From Candidatus Anaerostipes avistercoris (GTDB lineage: Bacteria > Bacillota > Clostridia > Lachnospirales > Lachnospiraceae), in contig DWWD01000022.1 of NCBI GenBank assembly GCA_019119895.1, forward strand, positions 1 to 58,024: a stretch of DNA of 58,024 nt, written 5' to 3'. This document shows, in pieces, positions 20,783 through 31,131 of this stretch. The notes under the pieces are model-generated. The model did no database searches. It was not told the DNA's origin and saw only the letters and a list, made by a program, of their open reading frames with translations. A program made the position numbers and the translations under genes. Numbering within the stretch: the first letter of the stretch is position 1; every line of letters starts with the position of its first letter.

Positions 20783-21676
20783 ATGCTGCGGCGGGAATTG
20801 ATTTATCTTTGGTATTATTTTAATATCCAGCTGGAACAGATTTTCTGGTACTGGATATTAGGAATGGTGATTGGCTCTGCGGTCTCTGTTTTTGCAAAAG
20901 ATCGTATCCACGATGCATTTCGCTCACTGGGGAATAAAAAAATAGGTATTCTGGGCATCGTGATTTCCAGCGGCCTTGGCATGCTGTCACCTTTGTGCAT
21001 GTATGGAACGATTCCCATTGCCGCTTCTTTTTCCAGAAGCGGAATCAGGGATGACTGGCTGGCGGCATTTATGATGTCCTCTATCCTGTTAAATCCCCAG
21101 CTGATGATTTACAGCGCGGCTTTGGGAGAGACTGTTCTTGCGATACGAATCATATCATGCTTTCTCTGCGGGATAACGGCGGGACTTTTGATCCGGATAT
21201 TTTACCGGAGAAAATCATTTTTTAATTTTCATGGATTTGATGAACCGGAAAATCACGATGTTGACACGAATATCTTTTTGAGGTATATCAAAAATCTCGG
21301 AAGAAATATTAGGGCGACAGGTCCTTATTTCCTGATCGGAATTATTCTTTCTGCTTTGTTCCAGCGGTATGTTCCGACAGAACTTATGACAAATCTGTTT
21401 GGCGGAAATGAAGCATTTGGAATTTTGATGGCAGCAACAGTGGGAGTTCCTCTTTATGCCTGCGGAGGCGGTACGATTCCTCTTCTGCAGCAGTGGCTGT
21501 GGGAAGGAATGAGTATGGGAAGCGCTGCTTCCTTTATGATTACAGGTCCGGCAACCAAGATTACGAATCTCGGAGCATTAAAAATTGTTCTGGGAATCCG
21601 CCGGTTCCTGATATACCTTATATTTATTATGGTCTTCGCTTTTGCGGCGGGGATGATCATTAATCTGGTGATTTAA
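20783..21676 (+). CDS. Permease of the DUF318/ArsP-like family (PF03773 type)
   Basis: A 297-residue integral membrane protein with about eight hydrophobic segments. Two related halves carry the family motifs: SPLCMYGTIPIAAS in the first and VPLYACGGGTIPLLQQWL in the second, followed by GPATKITNLGAL. Some members export trivalent organoarsenicals; others have unknown cargo. Translation is probably coupled to the DUF362 gene. A terminator follows. Confidence 0.8.
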   Translation: MLRRELIYLWYYFNIQLEQIFWYWILGMVIGSAVSVFAKDRIHDAFRSLGNKKIGILGIVISSGLGMLSPLCMYGTIPIAASFSRSGIRDDWLAAFMMSSILLNPQLMIYSAALGETVLAIRIISCFLCGITAGLLIRIFYRRKSFFNFHGFDEPENHDVDTNIFLRYIKNLGRNIRATGPYFLIGIILSALFQRYVPTELMTNLFGGNEAFGILMAATVGVPLYACGGGTIPLLQQWLWEGMSMGSAASFMITGPATKITNLGALKIVLGIRRFLIYLIFIMVFAFAAGMIINLVI

Positions 21677-21696
21677 CTGAATTTAGAGACAGTGAA

Positions 21697-21732
21697 AACC
21701 CGGCAGAATTATTTTTTTCTGCCGGGTTATAC
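21697..21732. terminator. Bidirectional intrinsic terminator
   Basis: CCCGGCAGAA/TTCTGCCGGG, a perfect 10-bp stem between convergent genes, with T-rich sequence on each strand. Confidence 0.85.
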
Positions 21733-21741
21733 TTGTTTTAA

Positions 21742-22272
21742 CTAGGATTCTGTGTCCATTTGACTGATTTCAATGGTTCCTGATATGTCTTCGATCCATT
21801 CACTGCCGGAAACAACACGGCCCAGTTCATACAGACTGCTGTTGGAATCAAAATCGTCATAGAACATAACAACATCGCCCCAAGGTTCATAATAAGCAAG
21901 AACCCCTGCGCCGCCCTCGGCTTCGGGAGCGTCGTTTACATCCAGTTCTTTCGATGGATAAAAGATTTTTTCGTTGTCGCTGTAATCTTCAGATTCTACA
22001 GATAAAGGAAGCTGGTCATACAGATCCTGTGCCGCCTGGCTGTCATTTAATTCAAAAACGATGGTATTTCCATCATATTCGATGGAGATTCTCCCGGCGG
22101 ATTCAGAATCTGAAGTGTCTGCGGTATCCGCTGCTGTATCTGTTCCGGAATTTTCTGCCTGAGCGGATGTTTCTTCCTCAGAAGAGGATTCTGAGGAAGA
22201 ATCGGAAGTCCCGCAGGAGGTCATGGAAAACATCAGAACAGAAGATATTAATAGTATAAAGAACTTTCTCAT
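21742..22272 (-). CDS. Lipoprotein with cyclophilin-like fold
   Basis: A 176-residue secreted lipoprotein. The signal peptide ends at a TSC lipobox (Cys20), followed by a long Ser/Glu/Thr linker to residue 58. Residues 60-170 match the bacterial cyclophilin-like fold family (GNTIVFELNDSQAAQDLYDQL, EKIFYPSKELD, GVLAYYEPWGDVVMFYDDF). These domains commonly neighbour flavodoxin and aldo-keto reductase genes in Lachnospiraceae. Activity is unknown. It diverges from the LysR gene. Confidence 0.72.
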   Translation of the reverse strand: MRKFFILLISSVLMFSMTSCGTSDSSSESSSEEETSAQAENSGTDTAADTADTSDSESAGRISIEYDGNTIVFELNDSQAAQDLYDQLPLSVESEDYSDNEKIFYPSKELDVNDAPEAEGGAGVLAYYEPWGDVVMFYDDFDSNSSLYELGRVVSGSEWIEDISGTIEISQMDTES

Positions 22273-22491
22273 GCTGGGCTCCTTTCGTGTTTATTTATTT
22301 GCTGATTTTATTATATAAATGAATCTGCGGAATATCCAATGCTTATCCCAAATAGAAACACATGCCTGAAAGGAATAGAATTCGGAAGGAAGTCAGCGGA
22401 GCAGCAGATTCCATGGTTTGACATGCCAGCTTAGATTCGATATATTTAAATTAATGAAAAGAACGGGCATAAGAAGAAAGGCAGGAGATTT

Positions 22492-23388
22492 ATGTATAAT
22501 CCTCAATTGGAAACTTTTATCAGCGTAGCAGATGCCGGAAGTTTTAACAAAGCGGCGGAACAGCTTTATATTACTCCTCCGGCAGTGATCAAACAGATTA
22601 ATTTACTGGAAACAAGCCTTGGATTAGAGTTGTTTGTCCGGACGCACCGCGGACTGAAACTGACCGCATCCGGGAAATCTTTATATAAGGATGCAAAATA
22701 TGTGATTCAATACTGCAAAGAATCGGTAGAAAGAGCAAAACGTGCCATGGAAGAAGAACAGAATGTGATCCGGATCGGCACATCTCCGATGACGCCTGCA
22801 CAGGTTCTGGTAGAATTATGGCCGAAGATTCACGAACAGTGTGAGGATATCAAATTTCAGATCATACCTTTTGAAAATACACCGGAAAACGCAAGAGAGA
22901 TCTTAAAAAATCTGGGCCAGAATATCGATATCGTAGCGGGAATTTTTGATGAAACAATGCTTCAGTACCGGCAGTGTGAGGGACAGGAATTGTTTAAAGT
23001 ACCGATCTGCTGTGCCTGCTCCGTCCATCACCGTCTGGCAGCGAAAGGTTCTCTTAAGATTGAAGATCTGTATGGAGAGAAATTACTGCTGATGCGTCCC
23101 GGCTGGAGCCATTATGTTGATATGCTGAGAGAGGACCTGGAAGAAAATCATCCGGACATTACAGTTGTGGATTTTGATTTTTATAATGTCGATATTTTTA
23201 ACCGCTGTGAAAACAGCGATGACCTGTTAATGGCCATTGATAACTGGAAATCCGTTCATCCGCTGTTAAAAATTCTGAGGGTGGACTGGGATTATCAGAT
23301 TCCGTTCGGTCTGCTGTACTCAAAAGAACCGACCCATACGGTAAAGCGGTTTTTAAAGGCTGCTTCTGCTGTGATGAAACCGGAATAA
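22492..23388 (+). CDS. LysR-family transcriptional regulator
   Basis: A 298-residue regulator. The N-terminal winged helix-turn-helix (LETFISVADAGSFNKAAEQLY to LELFVRTHRG) is followed by a LysR substrate-binding domain with a CCACSVHHRLA segment. The divergent cyclophilin-like lipoprotein and the redox cluster downstream are the likely targets, in line with the LysR habit of regulating adjacent genes. The inducer is unknown. Confidence 0.85.
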   Translation: MYNPQLETFISVADAGSFNKAAEQLYITPPAVIKQINLLETSLGLELFVRTHRGLKLTASGKSLYKDAKYVIQYCKESVERAKRAMEEEQNVIRIGTSPMTPAQVLVELWPKIHEQCEDIKFQIIPFENTPENAREILKNLGQNIDIVAGIFDETMLQYRQCEGQELFKVPICCACSVHHRLAAKGSLKIEDLYGEKLLLMRPGWSHYVDMLREDLEENHPDITVVDFDFYNVDIFNRCENSDDLLMAIDNWKSVHPLLKILRVDWDYQIPFGLLYSKEPTHTVKRFLKAASAVMKPE

Positions 23389-23398
23389 GAATGTAATT

Positions 23399-23415
23399 AC
23401 CTTAAGGTATATACT
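23399..23415 (+). promoter_or_regulatory. Candidate promoter with ACCTTAAGGT palindrome
   Basis: The palindrome ACCTTAAGGT (23399-23408) is followed by TATACT (23410-23415). The same layout, ACCTTTTGGT then TATACT, recurs at 28267-28283 before the SDR gene. No good -35 box is visible in either, as expected for activator-dependent promoters. Confidence 0.4.
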
Positions 23416-23423
23416 GAATAACG

Positions 23424-23457
23424 AAGAGAGACTTCTGTGAAAGTCTCTTTTTTTTTA
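23424..23457 (+). terminator. Terminator/attenuator between LysR gene and hydrolase lipoprotein
   Basis: AGAGACTT/AAGTCTCT with a 6-base loop and nine T. It ends only 32 bases before the next start codon, so any promoter for that gene must lie upstream of the hairpin. Confidence 0.8.
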
Positions 23458-23489
23458 TGATAAAGATAAGAAGAACGGAGGTGAAGCAA

Positions 23490-24503
23490 TTGAGAAAAGC
23501 AATTTTATGGATTACAATTCTGTGCATGGTTTTGTGCCTGTCGGGATGTTCTGCCCGCAGATCAGGAGAAAATAATGAAACCTCATCGCAAAATGAGGTG
23601 ACGATCAATAAAGAAATTACGGCGGATACAAAGGTAGTCGATGTGATCAATGATGAAGATTTTCAGGGGTTCGGTCAGTATCTGTTTCCGGTGGAAGATG
23701 GAATGCCGGATGAGAATATGACACTGGATAATATTGATTCTCTGCTGCCGTATCACAGCCATATCAATGTGAATACAACAATTGATGTCATCCGTTCGAT
23801 GAAAAATGAGGTAGAAAACGGAGAAACGATTTTCTACGATATTTATACAGATGAAGAAAAAGAAGAAGATCCATCCAAGGAAGATACCGGATTATTCTTT
23901 TTCCGGGGAAAAGAAAACGCCCCGTTTGCCATAGTGAATGCAGGAGGAGGTTTTTCTTATGTGGGTTCCATTCATGAAAGTTTCCCGCATGCGCTGGAAT
24001 TAAGCCGTCAGGACTACAATGCATTTGCTCTTCAGTACAGGACAGGAGGAGAGCAGGAAGCCTGTGAAGATCTGGCAGCAGCTATTTCCTATATATTCGA
24101 ACACGCAGATGAATTAGGTGTCAGCACAGAAAATTATTCTCTGTGGGGAGGATCCGCAGGCGCAAGAATGGCAGCGAATCTGGGATCTTATGGCCCTCAG
24201 AGATATGGCGGAGATAATCTCCCAAGACCGGCAGCAGTAATTATGCAGTATACAGGACACAGTGATTATACGAAAAATGATCCTCCGACTTATGCCTGTG
24301 TAGGAGAGGATGATGGAATCGCTGATTGGAAAGTGATGCAGGAAAGAATTGATCATCTGAACGATCTGGGAATCGAAACGGAGTTTCACAAATATGAAAA
24401 TCTGGGACACGGATTCGGACTTGGAATCGGGACTTCCGCCGAAGGCTGGATTGACGATGCCATTGATTTCTGGGTAAAACAGATACAGGATAACGAATTC
24501 TGA
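23490..24503 (+). CDS. Secreted alpha/beta hydrolase lipoprotein
   Basis: A 337-residue serine hydrolase anchored outside the membrane. A TTG start at 23490 is chosen since GGAGGTG lies 8 bases ahead and it gives a normal signal peptide ending at an LSGC lipobox (Cys20); an ATG at 23457 lies in the terminator. The GGGFSYVG oxyanion motif, GGSAGARMAA nucleophile elbow, DDGIADW acid and GHGFGLG histidine are in order, as in BD-FAE/acetyl esterases. The gene at 30185 is a close paralogue without signal peptide. The substrate is unknown. Confidence 0.8.
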   Translation: MRKAILWITILCMVLCLSGCSARRSGENNETSSQNEVTINKEITADTKVVDVINDEDFQGFGQYLFPVEDGMPDENMTLDNIDSLLPYHSHINVNTTIDVIRSMKNEVENGETIFYDIYTDEEKEEDPSKEDTGLFFFRGKENAPFAIVNAGGGFSYVGSIHESFPHALELSRQDYNAFALQYRTGGEQEACEDLAAAISYIFEHADELGVSTENYSLWGGSAGARMAANLGSYGPQRYGGDNLPRPAAVIMQYTGHSDYTKNDPPTYACVGEDDGIADWKVMQERIDHLNDLGIETEFHKYENLGHGFGLGIGTSAEGWIDDAIDFWVKQIQDNEF

Positions 24504-24563
24504 GAATAATGAACAGTGGCTGTCAGAGATTTTTAAATAGAAATAAAGAAAGGACAAAAGATT

Positions 24564-25562
<999 letters not shown>

Positions 25563-25580
25563 GATAGGAGGATGATAGAA

Positions 25581-26216
25581 ATGAAAGTTTTGCTGGTATA
25601 TGGCAGTCCGCATAAAAACGGATGCACAAAGACAGCCCTGGATGAGATTGCGGAAGAACTGAAGAAAAACGGTGTAGATTCCGATTATTTCTGGGTGGAA
25701 AACAAACCGCTGTCCGGCTGTATTGCCTGCAAATCATGCATCAAAAACAACAAATGTGTATTTGATGACAGAGTGAATGAATTCCTGGAAATCGCAGGAG
25801 ATTATGACGGTTATATTTTTGGAACCCCGGTGCACTGGGGAGGACCATCCGGAGCGATCACTTCATTTCTGGACAGGGCATTTTACGCAGATTTAAATGG
25901 CGGCGGAGGCAGATTTTATATGAAACCGGCAGCTGCTGTTGTCTCTGCAAGGCGTGCAGGAACCACCGCCACCTGGGATCAGATCAATAAGTATTTTGCC
26001 CTGATGCAGATGCCGATCATTACTTCCAGATATTGGACAATTGTCCATGGAACCAATCCGGAGGAAGTAAAACAGGATCGGGAAGGAATGCAGACGATGC
26101 GGATTCTTGCCAAAAATATGGCCTATCATCTGAAGTGCCGAGAGGCAGCCGACAAAGCAGGAGTCTGTCTTCCGGAAGCAGAACCAGTAACAGAATTTAC
26201 AAATTTTATTCATTAG
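25581..26216 (+). CDS. NAD(P)H-dependent FMN reductase-like flavoprotein
   Basis: A 211-residue flavodoxin-fold protein of the NADPH-dependent FMN reductase/iron-sulfur flavoprotein type. VLLVYGSPHKNGCTKTAL binds FMN phosphate; GCIACKSCIKNNKC is a four-cysteine segment as in flavoproteins with an Fe-S site or redox cysteines; FGTPVHWGGPSG binds the flavin ring. ATG 25581 is chosen over 25572 because AGGAGG overlaps the latter. Cytosolic. Co-transcribed with the aldo/keto reductase. Confidence 0.82.
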   Translation: MKVLLVYGSPHKNGCTKTALDEIAEELKKNGVDSDYFWVENKPLSGCIACKSCIKNNKCVFDDRVNEFLEIAGDYDGYIFGTPVHWGGPSGAITSFLDRAFYADLNGGGGRFYMKPAAAVVSARRAGTTATWDQINKYFALMQMPIITSRYWTIVHGTNPEEVKQDREGMQTMRILAKNMAYHLKCREAADKAGVCLPEAEPVTEFTNFIH

Positions 26217-26231
26217 AAGGGAGATATCAGA

Positions 26232-27395
26232 ATGAATAATTTTACTTACAGTTATCCAGTCAAAGTATATTTTGGAAAGGACACAACAGAGACCGCGCTG
26301 ACAACAGAACTGAAAAAATATGGAAAAAATGTGCTGTTAGCTTACGGAGGAGGCTCTGTTAAGAAAAATGGTGTCTATGATGCTGTAAAAGGCATTCTGG
26401 AAAAAGAAGGAAAAACAGTTTTTGATTTCTCAGGAATCATGCCGAATCCAACTTATGCAAAAGTACAGGAAGGCGCCAAAATGGCGAAAGAAAATAACAT
26501 TGATTTCATTCTGGCAGTAGGCGGCGGATCTGTCATTGACTGCTGCAAGATTGTTTCTGCGCAGGCGCTGGAGGAAAAAAATCTGTGGGAGATGGAATTT
26601 GACCAGGGAACCTATCCGTCAAATTTCCTGCCGATGGGAGCCATTGTTACAGCATCCGGTACCGGAGCTGAAATGAACAATGGAGCCGTTATTACTAATG
26701 AAGAAAGAAAAATCAAGGGCGGAATGCTGGGCGCTTTTGCTGATTTCGCAGTTCTGGATCCGGAACTTACAATGTCACTTCCGATGAAACAGGTGATTTC
26801 CGGAGCTTTTGATACTCTCAGCCACTGTATGGAAACTTATTTCGGACAGCCGCAGGAAGATAATCTCTCAGATGATATCAATGAAGCCATCATGAAGAGC
26901 GTGATCCAGAATATCCGGACCCTCTTAAAAGACGAGAAGAATTATCATGCAAGAAGCGAACTTATGTGGGCTTCCGCCATGGGAGAAAATGGTATTTTGA
27001 AGATTGGAAAAGTAACAGACTTCCAGGCTCATCAGATCGAGCATCAGCTGGGAGCATATACGGACTGCAATCATGGTCAGGGACTGGCAGTCATCCATCC
27101 GACGCTTTACCGCCATATTTATAAAGAAGCTGCCGGCAAATTCGCCCGTTTCGCAAAAGAAGTATGGGGAATTTCCGGTGAAGGCAAGAGCGATGAACAG
27201 ACAGCAGCAGAGGGAATCGATGCGCTGGAAGCCTTTATCAAAGAAATCGGAATGCCGTCTACTCTGAAAGAAATGGGAATCAAGGATAAAGAAATGCTGA
27301 GAAAAGTTGCAGATTCTTCCAACGTAACAGCCGGATGCTGCAAGAAACTGACAGCAGATGAGATTTTTGAAATCCTGGAAGAGTGTGCTGAGTAA
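26232..27395 (+). CDS. Iron-containing alcohol dehydrogenase (BdhA/YqhD-like)
   Basis: A 387-residue group III alcohol dehydrogenase reducing aldehydes with NAD(P)H. GGGSVIDCCK binds the nucleotide, TASGTGAEMNNGAVIT is characteristic, and the metal ligands appear in GAFDTLSHCMETYF and in HQIEHQLGAYTDCNHGQGLA. The length and N terminus (YSYPVKVYFGK) match NADPH-type butanol dehydrogenases. It is last in the 24.5-27.4 kb unit. Confidence 0.9.
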   Translation: MNNFTYSYPVKVYFGKDTTETALTTELKKYGKNVLLAYGGGSVKKNGVYDAVKGILEKEGKTVFDFSGIMPNPTYAKVQEGAKMAKENNIDFILAVGGGSVIDCCKIVSAQALEEKNLWEMEFDQGTYPSNFLPMGAIVTASGTGAEMNNGAVITNEERKIKGGMLGAFADFAVLDPELTMSLPMKQVISGAFDTLSHCMETYFGQPQEDNLSDDINEAIMKSVIQNIRTLLKDEKNYHARSELMWASAMGENGILKIGKVTDFQAHQIEHQLGAYTDCNHGQGLAVIHPTLYRHIYKEAAGKFARFAKEVWGISGEGKSDEQTAAEGIDALEAFIKEIGMPSTLKEMGIKDKEMLRKVADSSNVTAGCCKKLTADEIFEILEECAE

Positions 27396-27437
27396 TTGCC
27401 CCAGTCAGTATAACGGGTAAAGAAAAGAAAAAAGTGC

Positions 27438-27468
27438 TTGACCGATAGTAACTACCGCAAATTATACT
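27438..27468 (+). promoter_or_regulatory. Promoter with 19-bp spacer, MerR-type
   Basis: TTGACC (27438-27443) and TATACT (27463-27468) are 19 bp apart and the spacer holds a dyad TAGT-A-ACTA. Over-long spacers with dyads are the hallmark of MerR-family activated promoters. A similar promoter is at 33174. Confidence 0.55.
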
Positions 27469-27516
27469 GAGATTGTAGAAACAAAGACAGAGTTAAGGAA
27501 CGAAAGGATATTGCTT

Positions 27517-28194
27517 ATGAAGAAAAAATGGATGGTATTTGTATGCCTTTTATGTCTGAGTGCTGTCAGCTGGGGATGCAGCGGCGGCGGTTCAGGCGCA
27601 AGCACAGAAACAGAGACCCAGGCAGTGGATGCGGCAAAAAATGGTGACGCTAAAATTCTGACAGTTTATTTCACAATGCCGGAAACAGACGGAACCGACG
27701 CGGTATCCGGAGCCAGCCGAATCGTAGAAAATGGAGATGTGGTTGGAAATACACAGTTTGTGGCACAGCAGATTCAGGACACAGCAGGCGGGGACCTGTT
27801 CCAGATTGAGACAACAAAAACTTACCCAGGCGATCATGATGCCCTGGTAGATGAGGCATCACAGGAACAGGATGAGGACGCCAGACCGGAACTATCTTCA
27901 GAAATTGATAATTTTGACCAGTATGATGTTGTATTTGTAGGCTATCCGAACTGGTGGGGTGATATGCCGCAGGCAATGTACACATTCTTTGATACTTATG
28001 ATTTCAGCGGCAAAACGATTATTCCATTCGTCACACACGGCGGCAGTGGATTTTCTGATACAATATCATCCATTGAGACACTGGAACCAGATGCGGAAGT
28101 CGTATCAAGCGGACTTTCCATCGCCAGAGATGACGTGGCAGATGCCGGGGGCGATATCAAAACATGGGTAGAAGACCTCGGATTTGCAAAATAA
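27517..28194 (+). CDS. Flavodoxin-domain lipoprotein
   Basis: A 225-residue exported flavodoxin. The signal peptide ends at WGC (Cys21), followed by a Gly/Ser/Thr linker and a flavodoxin fold (ILTVYFTMPETDG, YDVVFVGYPNWWGDMPQ, IPFVTHGGSGF). The PNWWG motif is typical of this flavodoxin_4 class. ATG 27517 is preferred over TTG 27511 on AAAGGA spacing. An extracytoplasmic electron-transfer role is inference. Confidence 0.8.
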   Translation: MKKKWMVFVCLLCLSAVSWGCSGGGSGASTETETQAVDAAKNGDAKILTVYFTMPETDGTDAVSGASRIVENGDVVGNTQFVAQQIQDTAGGDLFQIETTKTYPGDHDALVDEASQEQDEDARPELSSEIDNFDQYDVVFVGYPNWWGDMPQAMYTFFDTYDFSGKTIIPFVTHGGSGFSDTISSIETLEPDAEVVSSGLSIARDDVADAGGDIKTWVEDLGFAK

Positions 28195-28221
28195 ATATTT
28201 CCATAATAGCAGCGGAAGAGT

Positions 28222-28247
28222 CAGGGCAGCAACTGCCCTGGCTTTTC
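28222..28247 (+). terminator. Intrinsic terminator
   Basis: CAGGGCAG/CTGCCCTG with a CAA loop, followed by GCTTTTCT. Confidence 0.75.
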
Positions 28248-28354
28248 TGTATCTTTATAACCGGAAACCTTTTGGTATATACTAGGCAACTTATTGTTTC
28301 TTCAATCAGAACAGATGCTAATTTATAATGATAATAAGAAAGGTGGAATTAGAA

Positions 28355-29185
28355 ATGAAAACATGGCTGATTACCGGATGTTCCAGCGGACTTGGAAGAG
28401 GAATCGCAATGGCTGCCCTGAAGCGCGGGGAAAAGGTTGCGGTAACTGCCAGGGACGTGAAGAAACTTCGGGAATTTACAAAAAAATATCCGAAACAGGT
28501 TTTGACACTTAAATTGGATCTTCAGGATAAGAAGAGTATGGAACAGGCAGTCTGGGATACATATGAATGTTTTGGAAACATCGATGTGCTTGTCAATAAT
28601 GCCGGCCATGGTTATCGGGCGGCTGTGGAGGAAAGTGAACCGGAGAAAATCCGGGAACTTTTTGAAACGAATTTCTTCGCTCCGGCGGAGCTGATCCAGA
28701 TGGTTCTTCCGTTCATGCGTTCGAAAAAAAGCGGTTTTATCGTGAATGTAACATCCATCGGAGCCGTAAGAGGAGCTCTTGGCAATGGATATTATTCAGC
28801 TGCCAAAGGTGCCATGGAACTGCTGACGGAAGCATTGGAAAAAGAAACAGCACACCTTGGAATCCGGACCATGCTGGTAGAGCCGGGCGCCTTTCGGACC
28901 CATTTTTACGATGATTCGCTCAGGCAGGCAGACACGAAAATTTCTGATTATGATGTGATTGCTGACTGGTACAGAAAAGATTGTATGGAAAGCAGACACG
29001 ATCAGCCGGGAGATCCGGAAAAAGGGGGAGAAATTATTGTGGATACTGTTCTGGGAGATAATCCGCCCCTCCGGCTTCTTCTTGGAAGCGATGCGGTAAA
29101 AGCCGCAGAAGAAGTATTAAAACAGCGGTGGGAGGAAGTAGAAAACTGGAAACATGTCAGTCAGAAATCAGATTACGATGTATGA
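28355..29185 (+). CDS. Short-chain dehydrogenase/reductase
   Basis: A 276-residue classical SDR. TGCSSGLGRGIA is the nucleotide-binding motif, NNAGHGY follows, the active site is the Ser of VNVTSIGA plus YYSAAKGA, and EPGAFRT closes the pocket. RRxTG-type basic residues after strand 2 (TARDVKK) suggest NADP(H). The ATG at 28355 follows AAGGTGG. It is 10 bases upstream of the esterase lipoprotein, with which it is probably co-transcribed. Confidence 0.88.
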   Translation: MKTWLITGCSSGLGRGIAMAALKRGEKVAVTARDVKKLREFTKKYPKQVLTLKLDLQDKKSMEQAVWDTYECFGNIDVLVNNAGHGYRAAVEESEPEKIRELFETNFFAPAELIQMVLPFMRSKKSGFIVNVTSIGAVRGALGNGYYSAAKGAMELLTEALEKETAHLGIRTMLVEPGAFRTHFYDDSLRQADTKISDYDVIADWYRKDCMESRHDQPGDPEKGGEIIVDTVLGDNPPLRLLLGSDAVKAAEEVLKQRWEEVENWKHVSQKSDYDV

Positions 29186-29195
29186 GGATAAGGAA

Positions 29196-30206
29196 ATGAA
29201 ATTTGCAAAAATAAAAAAAACGGCGGTGATTCTTATGGCATTGACTTTTTTATTCACAGGATGTTCCGGACAGAAAGCCGGAAATGACAGTACAGAAGAT
29301 AGTACAGAAAGAGCAGAAAGCAGCAGTGCAGATCATCAGTTTCCATCAGAACTGGCGGAAATTCCGGATGAATATATGGGTGAGGCTGACCAGCAGGGAC
29401 AGCTGAAAGACCTGTATTATGACACATATGAATCCAAAACCTATGATCAGAAAACAACAAAATTAAGAAAACACGCAGTGGTATATCTTCCGTACGGATA
29501 TTCTGAAGACCAGCAGTACAATGTGTTTTATCTGATGCATGGAGGATGGAGCAATGAAAATACGTATCTGGGAACGCCGGATCATCCGGAAGATTTTAAG
29601 AATGTACTGGATCACGCCATAGAAGATGGAAAAATGCAGCCAATGATCGTCGTATGCCCTACTTATAACAACGAAAGTGAAGATGACAGCAGCGACTACA
29701 GTCTGGCACTGGAATTAACGCAAAATTATCATAATGAATTGATCAATGACCTGATTCCCGCAGTCGAAGGAACTTACAGTACATATGCCAAAGATACATC
29801 AGAAGAAGGCCTTCGGGATTCCAGAGATCACAGAGTATTTTGCGGTTTTTCCATGGGTTCAGTGGCAACCTGGAGAACCTTTGAATACTGTCTGGATTAT
29901 TTCCGGTATTTCATGCCGTCCAGCGGCAGTCTGACGACAGACGGAGATTATATGGCATCCATCGTGGAAAGATCCGGACATGACTGGAATGACTTTTTCA
30001 TTTTTGCGGCATCCGGAACCGATGATTTTGCATATTCCTCCTTCAAACAGCAGATCAATGCCATGAGAGAAGAAGATGTTTTTCATTATGCAGACAATGA
30101 GACAGAAGGGAACCTTTATTTTCTGGAACAAGAAGGAGGAACCCATAACGGAAGGTATGCAGAGCAGTACTTTTATAACGGTTTATGCTGGATATGGAAC
30201 GAATAG
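29196..30206 (+). CDS. Esterase lipoprotein (PF00756 esterase type)
   Basis: A 336-residue exported hydrolase. The signal peptide ends at a TGC lipobox (Cys23), with a Ser/Glu linker. The esterase fold shows VVYLPYGYS and VFYLMHGG near the start, CGFSMGSVATW (nucleophile Ser), SGTDDFA (acid) and GGTHNGRYA (His), as in feruloyl/acetylxylan esterases attached to xylanase systems. The ATG at 29196 gives the signal peptide; earlier starts lie in the SDR gene. The substrate could be a feruloyl or acetyl ester, which is inference. Confidence 0.78.
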   Translation: MKFAKIKKTAVILMALTFLFTGCSGQKAGNDSTEDSTERAESSSADHQFPSELAEIPDEYMGEADQQGQLKDLYYDTYESKTYDQKTTKLRKHAVVYLPYGYSEDQQYNVFYLMHGGWSNENTYLGTPDHPEDFKNVLDHAIEDGKMQPMIVVCPTYNNESEDDSSDYSLALELTQNYHNELINDLIPAVEGTYSTYAKDTSEEGLRDSRDHRVFCGFSMGSVATWRTFEYCLDYFRYFMPSSGSLTTDGDYMASIVERSGHDWNDFFIFAASGTDDFAYSSFKQQINAMREEDVFHYADNETEGNLYFLEQEGGTHNGRYAEQYFYNGLCWIWNE

Positions 30207-31108
30207 GAGATGATAGCATCAGTTACGGTGAATTTACAGAAAATACAAGAGTAGGCGAGGTCATCAGGGATCCTGCATTCCGGGGATTTGGACGGCTGCT
30301 GTTTCCGATGGATTTGTCTATTTCAGAAAGAATGACATTAAAACAATTAAGTTCCAGCAGCATTTATCTGTGGTATTCGGATATCAGGACAGAAAAAACA
30401 GTGGAAATCCTGAACTATCTGAAACATGAGGTCCAAAAAGGACATCAGATATTTTATCCGATTTATACGGACAAAGAGATGCAGCAGGAGCCCTCCAGAA
30501 AAAATACAGGACTTTTTTATTTCCGGGGAGAACCAGGGAAGCCGTTTGGAATTATGAATGCCGGCGGAGGGTTCTACTATGTAGGAGCCATGCATGACAG
30601 TTTTCCTCATGCTCTGGAAGTGAGCAGACAGGGATATCATGGTTTTGCTTTGATTTACAGGACGCAGGAACCGTACGATGATCTGGCAAGAGCCATCTGC
30701 TTCCTGCATGATCATGCGGCAGAATTTCAAATGGATCCGGACTATTATTCTTTATGGGGCGGATCGGCAGGCGCCAGGATGGCTGCGGTACTGGGAAACC
30801 GGGATTACCTCCTTCAGCTGACGGGAAGACCGGATATCTCTCAGGCTGCGGCAGTGATCATGCAATATACAGGTTACTCTTCGGCATCCTACAGTGACGC
30901 GCCGACCTATGCGTGCGTCGGCACCAGAGATGGGATTGCCGATTGGAGAGTCATGAAACATCGTCTGAGAATCCTGGATGAAATTGGGATACCGACGGAA
31001 TTTCATGTATATAAAGGATTGAGGCATGGATTTGGACTTGGCACGAAAACAGTGGCAGAGGGGTGGATCAATGATGCACTCAGATTTTGGAAACAACAAT
31101 TAAGTTAA
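30185..31108 (+). CDS. Cytosolic alpha/beta hydrolase, paralogue of the 23490 lipoprotein
   Basis: A 307-residue serine hydrolase closely matching the lipoprotein at 23490 over the whole catalytic part (GGGFYYVGAMHDSFPHALE, GGSAGARMAA, RDGIADWRVM, RHGFGLGTKT), but with no signal peptide. It overlaps the esterase gene by 22 bases. The start is uncertain: ATG 30185 or 30194, neither with a clear ribosome binding site. Either a domain pair acting in different compartments or a 5'-truncated duplicate. Confidence 0.7.
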   Translation: MLDMERIGDDSISYGEFTENTRVGEVIRDPAFRGFGRLLFPMDLSISERMTLKQLSSSSIYLWYSDIRTEKTVEILNYLKHEVQKGHQIFYPIYTDKEMQQEPSRKNTGLFYFRGEPGKPFGIMNAGGGFYYVGAMHDSFPHALEVSRQGYHGFALIYRTQEPYDDLARAICFLHDHAAEFQMDPDYYSLWGGSAGARMAAVLGNRDYLLQLTGRPDISQAAAVIMQYTGYSSASYSDAPTYACVGTRDGIADWRVMKHRLRILDEIGIPTEFHVYKGLRHGFGLGTKTVAEGWINDALRFWKQQLS

Positions 31109-31131
31109 GCGTAATGCAGAAAGGAAAAGTG

